DNA from: Chimonanthus salicifolius
Lineage: Eukaryota > Streptophyta > Magnoliopsida > Laurales > Calycanthaceae
Reading direction: 5' to 3'
DNA length: 64,000 bases
Assembly (NCBI GenBank): GCA_013350335.1
Contig: CM023536.1
Location: 11,242,207-11,306,206, forward strand
Below, in pieces: positions 23,934 through 36,039 of the stretch. The notes under the pieces were generated by a model, which did not search any database, had not been told where the DNA came from, and worked only from the letters and a program-made list of their open reading frames with translations. Within the stretch, counting starts at the first letter, position 1. Each line of letters starts with the position of its first letter. A program made the position numbers and the translations under genes.

Positions 23934-25696
23934 TCAAAATTTCAAAATTACAAAAATGTCAAATACAATGGCTATTCGGAAGCAGGAGCTGGAGCAGGTG
24001 CAGATGTACAAGGGGGCAGATGCAGTATCAAAAGGTGCTGGTGCCGATAAAGAAGGTACTGGTGCAGGATCAGGAGGTGTTAGTGCTAATGGACGACGCC
24101 CAGTCGCACTATGCTTGGGGACAGTCGAACGCACCTGACGAGTGGGGCCTGTCGGACGAGGATGAATGAGGCCAGACGGAAGAGGCTGAGTGGCGCCAGT
24201 CGGACGAGACTGTGGGATGTCAGTCGAGAGAGCCTGACTCGTGTCAGTGGACGAAGAGGCTATCCCCCATGATTTCTTTATATTCTTCTCAGTTAGCATA
24301 CATTTGATGATCCCAGTTCCCGAATCGCATCCAAGCTGTGAATTTACTCCTCCTTTTTGCAATAAAAGAACATAGTTTCTCATTAAGTCTACTATATGAG
24401 TCTCCAAATTATTCAGCCTTCTCGTCATTCCGACCAACTCACTATTTTTTTTATCAATTGTGGCATTCATCCTCCCTTCCATCAGATCCAATTTATCGTC
24501 AACCAATCCCTCAAGCCTTCCAATCAGTCTTCCTTCCATCTCACCTAATTTTTCATCAACCATCCCTTCAAGTCTGCCCATAAGCCTTTCTTCAATCTCA
24601 GTAAATTTTACATCAATTTTTTCATTCAATTTTTCTATGCTGTCAAAAATCAGCATAGTACTGACTCCTGTATCATTTGCCTCACTACTCCCAACTTCAG
24701 GTGCCTCTGCCCCCTGAACTTCAGGCGCTCAATCCCCCCAACTTCAGGTATGTCACCCTCCTCAGGTGCCTCAACCTCAATAGGACAATGTTCTACTTTG
24801 GGAACCCAACGTGCATTGTCGAGTTTGAATCCCATCTTGCCCAAAGTAGACGCATCGAATATATCGGTTTTCTTCATTTCTATTTTCTCTTCAGGGGGGA
24901 AGTTGACTCCGCAAAATCGAAACAAGTAAAACAGAAATAAACCATATGGAAGGCTACATTTTCTAATCTTACGAGATGCAACCATGTGTTTTATTATGAT
25001 GAAGGATATATCAATTTGCTTCCCCTTCAAGATGCACCATATCAAGAAACTATCAAAATACGGCACTTGATTACTGAGCCCTTTTCTAGGTAAAATATTC
25101 TTCCTAATAATGTAATATACAATTCGGGCATCTAGGGTTAGCTCCATAAGCCCGATCTTATCTCCTCTGGCACCATCACTTCGCCCACACAATTGGGTCA
25201 TGGCCTCCGAGGGAACGAATCCGTCAACATCGGTGGGCCATGAATTTGGTTCATATTTCGAAATAGTGGCACTGGGAAACCCAAACATTCTGTCCAGTGC
25301 CTCAGTTGAAATTTCAATTTCTGTCCCCCTAACTTTGGATTTTATGGAGTGTCTCGCCCGGTCCTCCGACATATTTGCATAAAATTCCTTCACCAATTTT
25401 GGGTAAAAATCTTCTTTTATTCCGAAAAAACCTCCCCATCCAAGTCTGTAAATATACTCATCGATTCTTAATTCAAATGCAGAAAAAAAGTTTAGGTCCA
25501 TGATTTTACCATAAATCATCGGCCGAGAGTACAAATCCTCTCGGTATAGTGTGGCGGCTTCCAAAGACTTGAAGTGGTTCGGGTCGAAGGTCTCCGTCTC
25601 CCTAGGTGGTGTCTCCGTCAATCTCGCTCTCTTCCTTCTAGATGAAGCCGGTACCTTTATCTTTCTCCCTCTCGATGTAGACGCTTTGGATGCCAT
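23934..25696 (-). pseudogene. Putative plant transposon protein, frameshifted
   Basis: Likely start at 25696 (MASKASTSRGRK), which begins the basic N-terminus (SSRRKRAR). The next 250 residues carry the hallmarks of the 'putative plant transposon protein' domain found in many plant genomes: LGWGGF, FYPKLVKEFYANM, VRGTEIEISTEALDRMFGF, and later a helical block with YYIIRKNILPRKG and YFDSFLIWCILKGK. A repeated APEV/PEVGG linker is interrupted near 24725-24730, where one missing base in GAG-CGCC shifts the frame. The second half (from 24656) resumes with a long heptad-like coiled coil (repeated MEGRLIGRLEGLVDDKL-type segments) and a Pro/Thr/Ser-rich tail ending at 23934. The function of this family is unknown. 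One base change or a sequencing error separates it from an open frame. Confidence 0.75.
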
Positions 25697-25859
25697 GTGA
25701 AGGAGTGCTGTGAAGGAAATCCGGCGAGGAAGACAAAATCGGAGAAAGGCAAGAAAGGGTTTCCGGAAATCCGGCGAGGAAGACGAATTCGGAGAGAGGC
25801 AACGTGAGGGTTTCCGGTATCCGAAGAAGATATCGGAGAAAGAAAGGGTTTCCGGAAGG

Positions 25860-26460
25860 GCAAATCGCACGATTTGGAGAATCGTGCGCTCGATTTGGTG
25901 AAGAGGAAAGGGTCGATCGATCGTTTGAGAAGAAGAAGAGAAAACGTCTTCGGTTTCGAGGGTTTGAATCGCAGGAAAGGGCGAAAGGATCGATCGGTTA
26001 TATATATAGCTTTGCGATCGATCGCACGATCACAGTGATCGATCGATCTTGGCCTAAACAGACAATCGATCGATCGATCAGATGTGATCGTGCGATCGAT
26101 CTTGAGATGAGAGGTCGACTGTCAAACTGTCGACCTCTCAGTTAAGATCGATCGCACGATTGTATGTGATCGTGTGATCGACTGTAACTGGTTCAAAGAT
26201 CGATCGCACGATCACATACAATCATGCGATCGATCTTGAGATGAGAGGTCGACTGTCAAACCGTCGACCTCTCAGTTAAAATCAATCGCACGATCCTATG
26301 GAACCGTGCGATCGACTGAATCCCGTGTTATGATCAATCGATCGTTTCGAAAATGAACTATCGGATCGATCGATCGATCGTATACGCCTCAGATCGATCG
26401 TTTACGCCTCAGATCGATCGATCGACGCGAAATGACGTTGCAGCACCGATCGCACGATTT
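25860..26460. repeat. GATC/CGATCG island with nested palindromes
   Basis: By hand count about 39 GATC sites lie in about 540 bp. ATCGCACGAT or its complement recurs roughly nine times. Two direct repeats 135 bp apart (about 26097-26160 and 26232-26294) each contain a hairpin GAGAGGTCGAC...GTCGACCTCTC with 9-base loop. Around the midpoint near 26190, arms of 29 bp (26146-26174 and 26207-26235) pair with a single mismatch. It lies just upstream of the minus-strand transposon-protein gene, so it may be its promoter region or a subterminal transposase-binding array. That role is inference. Confidence 0.9.
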
Positions 26461-29400
26461 CGCGCGGAGAGGGCAGAATGGTAATTTCCACTAAATTTTC
26501 GGAAATCGGTATCTACTAGCAGAAATCCGCGGTGTCTATATGCCCAACCCATCCTTAATATTAATTATTTACATTGGATAATGTGACAATGCCGTTAATT
26601 AAACTCTTTAACTATTTAATGATTTATAATAGCTGAAATTGGGTTGGGTTTCTTTAAACCTAATTCAACCCGAGTTAATGTTTATAGAACCCGACTCAAA
26701 CTATTGACCCGAAATTCTCGACCCGACTCGATTTGCATTCTAATTCAACTCAACCTGCATTTTGACCTGCATTCTAAATCCATTTTAACCTAATTTTAGT
26801 ATAGCCGGATCGGGTTTTGTTCGTTTGGGTCAAGTTGACTTATAAATTTTCAATTCGATCTGACTCAAATTTAATATGGGTTTTGTCAATCCGACCCGGC
26901 TCAGTGACCCGACTCATATGACCCCTATAATTTAAATCACATCAATACTAAACTACAAAATGTTACAATCCAATTTAAAGTTAAACAACTCTTGTCTTAT
27001 CTATCAGAAAAGTCAACAATTCCTCTGAAATCTAACGAAAATCAAACCAAGACAAACTTTTTGTCATGTAAAAGAGAGGGGTCCTCTTATTAAAACAATG
27101 CTTGCAATTTAGGTCGCGTCTTGGACCACATTCTTTTAATTCTTTCTATGAGACCAGAAGACCCGGATGGGCCAGGCTAGACCAGCCCACTGAAAGCATT
27201 AATTGACAACACTGAAGTCACCACACCCTAATATAAAAATCATAATTAACACAAAAATAATTTATCATGTAGTAAGAAATTAGTCATACATCTCTTATTT
27301 TAAGTTTAGGGGGGTTAATTTTATAGCCAAGACGTCCACTTCACGAAATAGGGTATTGAATTTGATCCTGTTCAACTCTAACAAGTCATTCTTTGTAATT
27401 ATTTATCTGATGTGTACAAAATAGAGAATTTTTCACATAATCTAAAAATTAGTCCAAGTGAAAATTGTCTCATACAAATAATTTCCACATCAAGTAAAAT
27501 TGACAACACTGAATTCACTAGACCCTAATATATAAAAATCAAGATTAAAATAATGGTTTGATACGGTAACACTAGATAATTTATCATGTGGTAAGTAAAT
27601 TACTTATACATCTGTTATTTTAATCATTTGAGATAATATTAGATAATCCTTTGACTATACCTCTTTGTTTTTTTTCTTAGATAAAATAAACTAGATTTGG
27701 ATGAAATTTTCCATCTTATCTGTCTTAATGTGAAATGTCTTTTCACTCACTACAGTAGTACAGTAATAATTCTATATCATATAAAAAGTTGTGTAACGTT
27801 TCTCTTTTCGTTTGTTTTTTTTTTTTTAAAAAAAATCCAAAAAATTATAGAAAATTATAGATGGATGAGCACAAGAGTGGTACTATACTATTTGAGGAGG
27901 ATGTACACCTTACTACCCTTATTGACATCCTTTGAGATCCAAATAGTGTAGTACACTTAGTCGGGTCGGGTCAGTTTCAAGTCGAGTGTTATTGTTGTTT
28001 GGATCAATAATTTGCAGCCATACCCATCTAAAATGCTCGGGTTTGATTCACGTAATCAGTCGGATCAGATCGATTTTGGGTTCAAGTCAACAACTCTTGA
28101 CCCATTACTTATTTAATAAATGGGTTAGTGGGTTTGGGTTTATTTTGGATTTGAGATTTAAAATTTTAAACCCATACACATTTAAAATGTTCAGGTTTGA
28201 TTCAGATAATTTGGTCAGGCCTTTAAGAGTCGAAATTTTAATACACATAAAGTATGTCATAAATAAATGAAAAGTATTAAATAAATTTTGAAAATGGAAA
28301 ATCAATTTGAGGAAATACCTTATATGAAATCCATGTCCTATAGTGTTCTATAATGACATGTATGTTCTATTGCAATTCATTAATTTTTTCATAAAAATAA
28401 TCTTAATTTCATTTAAATGTTGAAATATTAGAAAAAACACACAAACACTTTAAAAATTATATCAATCCATTAGGGACTCTTCATTTAATTCTATAAGCAT
28501 TTGTATAATAATTCCTTAAAAAAAATTTTACAAGAAACTCCAAAATGAGAATTATCTTAGAAAATTCAAATTTCATAAAAAAAAATTAAAAAAAAAAACT
28601 TAAAAAATCACACAAACACCTTACAAACTATACCAACCACATTAAAACATAAACACTTAATATCATTTCATTAGATTATCTTCACAAAAATTCAAAACAA
28701 TTGATGAAAATATCTCACAATGAATAAATTTTAAAGGAAAAAAGTTTAGAATTGATATATACCATTTGTAATTGCTTCTATAATATCCAAATCAACAAAA
28801 AGCCAAAACAATAATTTTCTAAGAAAATAAAAATAAATAATAGTATAACCAGTACTGGCGTATATAATATGGTCATTTAATAGTCTATATTGACCAAATT
28901 TATCAATATAGAAAAGATACTAGACACATGAAAGGAATTTAAGACCCCTATCGCACCAATTTTCACCATAAAAGGTGGGGATTTACGGTCATGTAGCGTG
29001 ATGGTGGGTGACCCTGGTCGTCCTGTTAAGTTTTTCTCATGAAGTGCTGCTTATTTACCTCCTAGTCTTAGAAGTCATGGAAAAAATATTAATGGTCCAC
29101 ATAATTGAATGGGAGTTCAACAAGTTTGTAGAAAATTATGACGTCCACCCAACTCAGTCAACACTCAACAGATTTCTTATTATAGCCCTTGACCTACCTT
29201 CGTTTGATAATTAAAAGTTAAAGAATAAAAAATCTCAATTTTAACTTTCTTTACTTTTTAACTCTCACTTTTGAAATAAAAGGTTAACATGATTGATTAT
29301 CCACTCTTGCCTTTCCAATCCTGATTATCCACCCCTGTAAAATTTACCTTTCATACCAAACGCAATCAAATTTATCTCGTTACCTCTCTCTTATCAAAAA

Positions 29401-29521
29401 GGGCTTTATAAGACTAACGGCTTTATAAGACTAACAACAAATTTGGTCGAATTTATTTGAGTCTTGCTAAATGGTTTAAACACACATTTCAATCTTTTTC
29501 GATCTCAGATTGAATTAAGTT

Positions 29522-32492
29522 TGTCACGCCCCGACTCGAAGGGTGGACCCGGAACGCGACTGATTTTTTTTTTTTTTGAAAGATAAGTAAAATAAACCAC
29601 AAGCATTTTTACTGGGCCGGATCAACAGTTAGGCCCAGCGGTTACACATTAGTCCATCATGTGGACTCAAACATGTACCATATGCTTCCCCTATAAAATA
29701 GACATAAACAACATCAACACATAGCATGTTCAATTCAAATCCAACATTGATTAATACAAAGCATAAGAAAATCAACCATTGATTCATCATTCAAAACATT
29801 GTTTCAAAACTACAAAGGCAACATAGCCTAGTACATCAGATTAACACAAATTAAGTACCGCATACGGTACTTAATAAAAGTCAACGGTTCCAAGAACCAA
29901 CAGGAAAAGATCGGGGCATTCCCCTTCGGGGGAATCCCAAAACACTGTTTTAGCTTAATCGTCCTAAGCCTGAAAGAGAGGGTCCTCCGCCTCGGGTTCA
30001 TTGCCTAAAAAGTGAGTGGTGTGAGCTAACTAGCCCAATGAAGGAAATATAACAATGCACATTAAGTAAATATAAAACAGGTTAGCAACAATTCAATATC
30101 ACATGCTTGATAACAATAAGTATAATCTCTAGTAATACATCAATCACTGCCATTATCCACCGTAACGCCTGCCGACTACACTGAGACCAGTATTAAGTCC
30201 TGACACGATCAAAATACATCCTTATAAGTACATCTCCGGCTCTAACTTAGCCGATACTGACACCCTCAAGTCAGCAACTGACGACAGCATGGTCCGCCCA
30301 TGGTCCAGTAGACATAAACCATCTCTCATATGGCCGATATTGGTTCAATAGCTCAGGTACGTGGAAGCAGTCTATCATACTCATACGATCAACATCGTAA
30401 TATCACAAGCAACATCAGCACTCTTACCATAGTGCATCGTGTATAGGCACATGAGTGGGTTCATCAAAACTGAAACCACTCATTGCTCAATAAAAACCTG
30501 TTTACAAAAATCTGCAGAGTTAAGTTCCCTCACCGTTATGTGTGGTTTACGCGGTCTCTGTCCAAACAACACACAAGTGCACAATCAATATACAGATCAA
30601 ATACATACACGAGTAGTATTTGAAAATCACACGTTTTCCCACAAAATATCCGAGGTATATGGAATTAAGTCTCCTACTGGGTTTCTATCCTTTTTAAATT
30701 ATCATAATCCACAATATAATAATAAATAAAAAGGGGCTCAGTCCAAACTCATATTGTCTTCTGGGCATTGACCAGATTGACTTATTGAGTTAGGTTTAGA
30801 TCCTCGGGTCACTTCTCGGTTGTCTTCTGGATAGGACCAGATCTGACATTTTGAGTAGGCCTCGAGGTCACCCAGTGCCCGACTATATAGAGTCGGCCTG
30901 AAAGTGAATCACTCAGTGCCCGACCAATAGGGTCGGCCTGGAAGCAGATACAATAGTATTTACACTATAAGTAATAAGAGAAGAGAGTTAGTACAATTTT
31001 AATTAACAAAAAGGGGTACTAATCATCACATCACATAATCTAACAAAATAATAAAAAAAAATTTTGAATAAAATAATAATATTTATTTATTTAATTATTT
31101 ATTCATTTTTCTTTCAATGGGATCCAACATTTCAAATTATAAGCAACTATAATCTCAAATAAAAATAATTTTTTTTTCCTTTTTTTTTTTTTTCTTTTTC
31201 TTCCCCGTTCACTGTCTGCAACAGCAGACAGTGAACGGCCGGAACAGTAAAACCGAAAATGGGAAAAGGGAGAATTTCTGGATTCGGTTTTTACATCTGA
31301 CCGGTCCGAAGGAGTCCTCTTTCCATAGGGAGAGGTTTGGAGCTTTGAAACTCAATAAGCCATCCGATCTTAACACCGGAAGCTCACTGATACGAGGAAC
31401 CCTAGAATTTTCCCTAAATTTTGAAATCATTTTTCTCACTGAAAACAGAGCCAAATTCAAAATTTCTTAATTCAAAACCGGGCGAAATTGAAAGGGAGAA
31501 TGCAGTGGTTACCTTGGATTGAATCCTGGGCTGAAATTAGGATTTTTTTGAAAAAAAATTCCTCTAAGTTACTATTTGAAAAACAGAGTCGGCCGGTCTG
31601 GGTTTCTGCAAGAGAGAGAAGAGAGAAGGGAGAAGAGAAGCTGGGAGTTAAAACCGAAGACTGAGCCGGTTTTTATAGGTTTTTTGGCCGGGAAATCCGA
31701 CGCACGCGAGGATGGGACGGAACGACGGATCGCCGGAAAAGGGCTGAGCAGCAGCGCACGCCCGCACGCCGTTGATGCTGCTACAGTAATTTTTTTGGTT
31801 TTTGTAAATCAGCTCTCCAATAATTTCTAAATTGCAGAAAGGGCCCCATTTTGATAAAAACTGGATTTTTAACTAAAAAAATAATTTTAAAAGCTCAAAA
31901 ATTTAATCTAACCTTACAGATAGGTTGGGTTTTAAAAATATTAATCACCATAAAATTTTTGGAATTTAACTCTTATTAAAAACCATTTATTTAAATAAAA
32001 ACCATAAATTTACACTATTTACTTAAATAAAGAATTGTTAAAATAAATAATTTAGAGACATCATTTTGAGGTGAAATGAAATAACTAGACCATTCTTAAA
32101 ATGGTCTACCATAAAATACTAATTTCAAATTTTATTTCATTTTCAAAACCCTTTAAAATAATTAATACTCCCTTTCGGGGTTTTGACGGGCGGGATTTAA
32201 ATACCATTTTCTGAAAATAAATTTATTTTAAAATCAGAAATACAAATCCTTTATTTAGGAGAACATTATTTACCAATAAGATACATATATTAACAATATT
32301 CATAAAAATATACACAACAAGTGGTAAATTACCAAAATGTCCCTCCAGCTCGACGAGCTGAATCACTGAGTTTCGGGCTCAGATCGGGCCAAACCTGGGC
32401 TTTCCTCAAAACCCTAACCAAAATCTTCGAGATTAACCGGTTAAACAAGATTAACAAGCTAAAACACGCTTAATCTGGAGGAGGGTATTAAA
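29522..32492 (-). mobile_element. Probable solo LTR of a Ty3/gypsy-type retrotransposon (2971 bp)
   Basis: The insertion is defined exactly by comparison with copy A. It starts TGTCACGCCCCGACTCG and ends GGGTATTAAA, close to the TGTCACG...GGGTATTACA ends common in plant LTRs (C to A in the last dinucleotide). Flanking pentamers AAGTT (29517-29521) and GAGTT (32493-32497) fit a 5-bp target duplication with one change. No gag-pol frame exists. On the minus strand a TATAAAAA box (about 31670-31677) precedes a CT-rich leader, suggesting the LTR promoter points leftwards. The clan is not determined. Confidence 0.75.
31205..31238. repeat. Perfect 15-bp hairpin inside the LTR
   Basis: CCGTTCACTGTCTGC and its exact complement GCAGACAGTGAACGG flank a 4-base AACA loop. 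On the minus strand it lies about 430 bases downstream of the predicted TATA box, so it would fall in the LTR transcript leader. Confidence 0.8.
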
Positions 32493-33087
32493 GAGTTCAT
32501 TTCAAATTTACTCAATTATTTAATAAAAGAGTCTTTTCTATTGAAAAAAATTCTAAGACTATCTCTTAAATGAGTATAAACTTCATACAGTTACATGTAG
32601 ACGTGGCAATCATTATATCAATCAGATTTACCAACTTATGTTTGGGCTCAAGGTCGGATCTATTTAAATAAGTTTAGGTCAAGTCAAGTCATCTATTAAT
32701 CGGGATCGAATTGGATCAGGTCCTTTATCAAAATAAGTTTAGTTTGAGTGGAATCAAGTTAGATAATTAAGTCGCTTTAAATTTTATTAGGTCTTTATAG
32801 TTAAGCCACTCGAATAGTTTGGTAGGTGATTTGTAATTTTACACTTCAGCAAGCCTTGTAGACAATAGAATGATGTAATTTCACTTAAATAAGACAATTG
32901 TGCAATAAAATGATGCTTAATAAGTAAAAGAATTAATATTTAAAAGCTAATTTCATTCGTTAACTAAATTATAGAAAATTTTAAACATTAAGAAAGTTAG
33001 ATCATTATTTATATTAGCAAGTGTAGCTGATTGGATTTTTTTCAATTCTAAAGCATTAACCAATTATAATTTACTGTATACCGAACG

Positions 33088-33293
33088 TTGGATAGCTCAA
33101 CAGGTTAGCTCTCGCCTGAGGAAGCGAGAGGTCGCTAGTTCGAATCCTAGGATGTAAACCGACGGCATCCTGTGTGGGTGTGGGGCCTCCCCTCGAGAGG
33201 TTTAGGAGAGTTTATACCGAAGGTGTTACTTGGAGTTCCCCTCAGTTATAAGAAAACATACTACATTTACACCAAGGTGAAAAAAAAAAAAAA
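33088..33293 (+). mobile_element. Complete tRNA-derived SINE (about 206 bp)
   Basis: A box TAGCTCAACAGG (33093-33104) and B box AGTTCGAATCC (33137-33147) are correctly spaced for an internal RNA polymerase III promoter. A non-tRNA body follows, and a run of 14 A closes the element (33280-33293). The tRNA-like part has no usable anticodon arm and continues into a long body, so it is not a tRNA gene. A truncated partner lies at 20473-20548. Confidence 0.8.
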
Positions 33294-34977
33294 GAGGATA
33301 TGTCCATATCACATCTTCCAATTCGATGTGAAAGTTGACATACTTATCAAAGATTGATTGTTTTTTATAATATAGATATCTCCACTTCATATTGGAGATA
33401 GAAACTAATTCCGCAGACGTATATAGACTTTCAAACCACACACATAGATTAAGGAGTGGCTTATTAAAATTGAGTGTGAATCGAATTAAAGATTCCACTT
33501 CATATCGCGAGCTTCTTTCCCGTCAGACCATTCTCTTGTTTTAGCAGCCATCTAAAATGTGTGGTATTAATTTTTCATGTATTATACACGTATCTACATG
33601 GTACGACAACCGGTGGTATTAGCTAAACAATTTTCATCTTATCCCAGCCACTAAATTCTATAAATCTAGAATAAAATATCGATGGAGTGATGGAACTGTA
33701 AATAATTTCGTCACCCAACTGACAAGTGTTGGAAATCTTGGGTCAATACAAAAAAGAACTACTTTCGGTGGTCATCGGGTGCACTCTCTTCTCCTTCTCT
33801 TTGCTTTTTGGTTAAGACTAGCCAATTTTACAAAGGGCTGAGCCATTTTGTCTCTACTCTCTAATTGACAAGCCAAACATGTTATTGGAAAATTGTGTCA
33901 GCCCAATTACTTAACTTATGAACAAATATTTTTCGATAACCTTTTTAAATTTCTCTTAGGGTTTTTAGCGACCATGAATTGGTGGTTGATATTATCATTT
34001 TACATCAATACTCTGCTTTTTTTTCTTTTAAAAAAACAATAACTAATTTCATTAATATCGGAATAGTATAAATCTTTGCAACGATGAGGCCTCGTATAAA
34101 AAGATAATACAAGGTTATGCTCACCTATACTAAACAAATAACAGTAAAATCTCTATAATTTAATATAGTTGCGACCATGATACATATATTACATTATATA
34201 GGTTATTAAATTAGAGGGTCTACAATTTTTTTTTTTTAAATATTCTTAAAAGTCTCACCTATTATTAAAATGTCATTTCGACTTCTCTTTATTTCTTCCT
34301 ATATAGTTCTTGTTCATTGATAATAGAGTACCTGTACCATCTCAAAGAATGAGAAACATTATCCAAAAGTCTATCTGAGATTACTTTTCTGGAATTTGGA
34401 TGATGTCTCATATATCGCTGACTAATCTCTCCAGAGATACATCAATACTTTGCATCAAAATGTGAAACATGTTATATTGGGTTCATTTATTTTTATATAA
34501 TATTCTAAAATATCTAATTTATTTGTCTCATATAATATGAAATTTGATCCATAATCTAAAAATAAAAATGTCATGTGATTGCACCAAACATGAAATTTTC
34601 ACCATGAAGGTTTTAAATTCTTAAAGTTAATATCTTTAGATTTAAAATCATGAAAGAATAAAAATTTGTGGATTTTACAATTGCACAAACATGCCCTAGA
34701 GGCGTCTAAAAAATTGTGATTTAATACCCTACCTCTCCTGTTGGTTCAGTCAGGGCTTAGTCCTAACCTTTACTAGATGCAATTTGATTATCTTTAAAAC
34801 TTTGTCAAAGTTAAAACCTGCAAAACCCCACAACAATCGATAGCCTGAAAGAGTGTGGTTGACCCTCATTAACAAACACAAGATTTTGTTATTTATTGTT
34901 GTAACTAGTGTGAAATAGACATTTTTTTATAAAAATGTAATTTCGAACTTTTTATATTTTATATGTTTTCGCGGTAA
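33294..34977. other. Intergenic, no gene seen
   Basis: Mostly A+T-rich with scattered stops. There is no supported exon, RNA or element boundary. Confidence 0.45.
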
Positions 34978-35130
34978 TAATCTCGGCTTTTAAAACCTTG
35001 ATATATCGGCCCATATCCAATATATATCGGCGATATATATTGCCGATATCGGCCGATATTGATGATTTTTGTAAAAATAAAAATAAGAGAGAGAAATTTA
35101 TCGGCCAATACTAAGATTTCTACCCATATG
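34978..35130. repeat. Degenerate hAT-MITE relative
   Basis: GATATCGGCCGATATTGATG, then GTTTTTGTAAA-like and AGAGAGAGAAAT stretches and a final ATTTCTACCC, align with the interior and right end of the MITE at 20102-20239. The left terminus is decayed and no target duplication is visible. Confidence 0.55.
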
Positions 35131-35269
35131 ACATACTACATTTTATAATTATTTTTATATTTTTACTTAATTAATTAATTAAATTCTGTACAACATAAAC
35201 CTTGGTTAAAATTTATCTAACTCAATCTTCTTTTTAAGATAATTTAATCCACAATTTAATAACCTATAT

Positions 35270-35420
35270 AGGTGTAGCTCAAGTGGTTGTCTCCCATTTT
35301 AGGAAGTGGAAAGTTGTGGGTTCGAGTCTCCATGGCCTAACCTTCGTGTGCTCTAGGGGTAGTGGGCTCACTCATGGGGGTTTATGCGTGATTTCCCACA
35401 CATAAATTCAAAAAAAAAAA
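35270..35420 (+). mobile_element. tRNA-derived SINE (about 150 bp)
   Basis: TGTAGCTCAAGTGG (A box) and GGGTTCGAGTCTCC (B box) are spaced as in a tRNA-type internal promoter. A short body with ATTTCCCACACATAAATTC leads to an A run near 35410-35420. A related tail (TTGAATTTATGTGTGAGAAA) appears near 13650-13680, so the family has another decayed member there. Confidence 0.75.
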
Positions 35421-36039
35421 TCCACAATTTAATTTTTAAAACATTGCAAAAATCAATCATAAGAATAGTCTTATGGTTAAAAATTGAGGAAATTGATTGA
35501 TTTGTATGTGTGGTATCTTTGTATTGGTTCGTACAGGATAATCTACAACTCAATTTTTTGACTTTGATGTATTGAAAATTCAATTGTATCAACTATTAAT
35601 TTGATTTAAAAAATTATTTTTATTAGTATTAAATTATTGTTCTTTTTTAAGTCATCCTGGAGATCGATGTCAGATTGGTCTTTCATACTTGATAAAAAAT
35701 ATCAATCAATATTTAATTTATTGAATTTCAATTGTGCATATCAAAATATTAACTATCTTAATCATATGTAAATAACATATTATTTCTATAGATTGAATGT
35801 CTACTGATTTATTTAAGTATTAACTTGATATATATTTAATTTTGAAAAGTCAATATTTCAGTATCAATCAACGTATGACATTGACAAGGTTAGTGTATTG
35901 TGGCACTCGAATTTAATTATGCAAAAACGTTTTGTTAGCAATTAATTTTAGTTTCGAGATTTATTTTGTCATCAAGTCGAGAGGTAGGGCGACTACAAGC
36001 ATGGGATTTCCACACAAATATATCAAATAATGATTGGGC

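Larger units (their letters stand above)
20549..26549. mobile_element. 6.0-kb composite transposon-derived block
   Basis: The block lies between duplicated copies A and B and is present in neither. In order it holds a MULE transposase pseudogene on plus (20870-23085), a palindrome of 30-bp tandem repeats (23221-23735), a plant-transposon-protein gene on minus (23934-25696) and a GATC-palindrome island (25860-26460). I found no matching terminal inverted repeats at its two edges, so it is either a nest of elements or a junction product of the duplication and not one intact transposon. The start contains a roughly 32-bp tandem duplication with TTTCGAAATC (about 20570-20634). Confidence 0.6.
26550..33162 (+). 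repeat. Segmental duplication, copy B (partner 16753-20548)
   Basis: Collinear with copy A from CATCCTTAATATTAATTATT to GTAAACCGA of a SINE. It is lengthened by a 2.97-kb solo LTR (29522-32492) and has a local 17-bp tandem duplication, GGCTTTATAAGACTAAC (about 29403-29436). It lacks copy A's 138-bp hAT MITE. No credible gene is contained. Confidence 0.9.

Noticed and set aside
19233..29214. 68-residue frame conserved at 19233-19439 and 29008-29214 as a possible small gene
   Set aside because: The two frames lie in duplicated DNA. Of six codon differences I see, five change the amino acid, which argues against selection on a protein, and no domain or splice signal supports it.
33093..33150. 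tRNA gene
   Set aside because: A and B boxes are present, but no cloverleaf with anticodon arm can be formed and the sequence continues into a body with a poly(A) tail: a SINE. The same applies to 35270-35420.
16753..33162. Copies A and B as LTRs of a retrotransposon
   Set aside because: No TG..CA ends, no gag-pol between them, and the repeated segment contains a SINE and other repeats.
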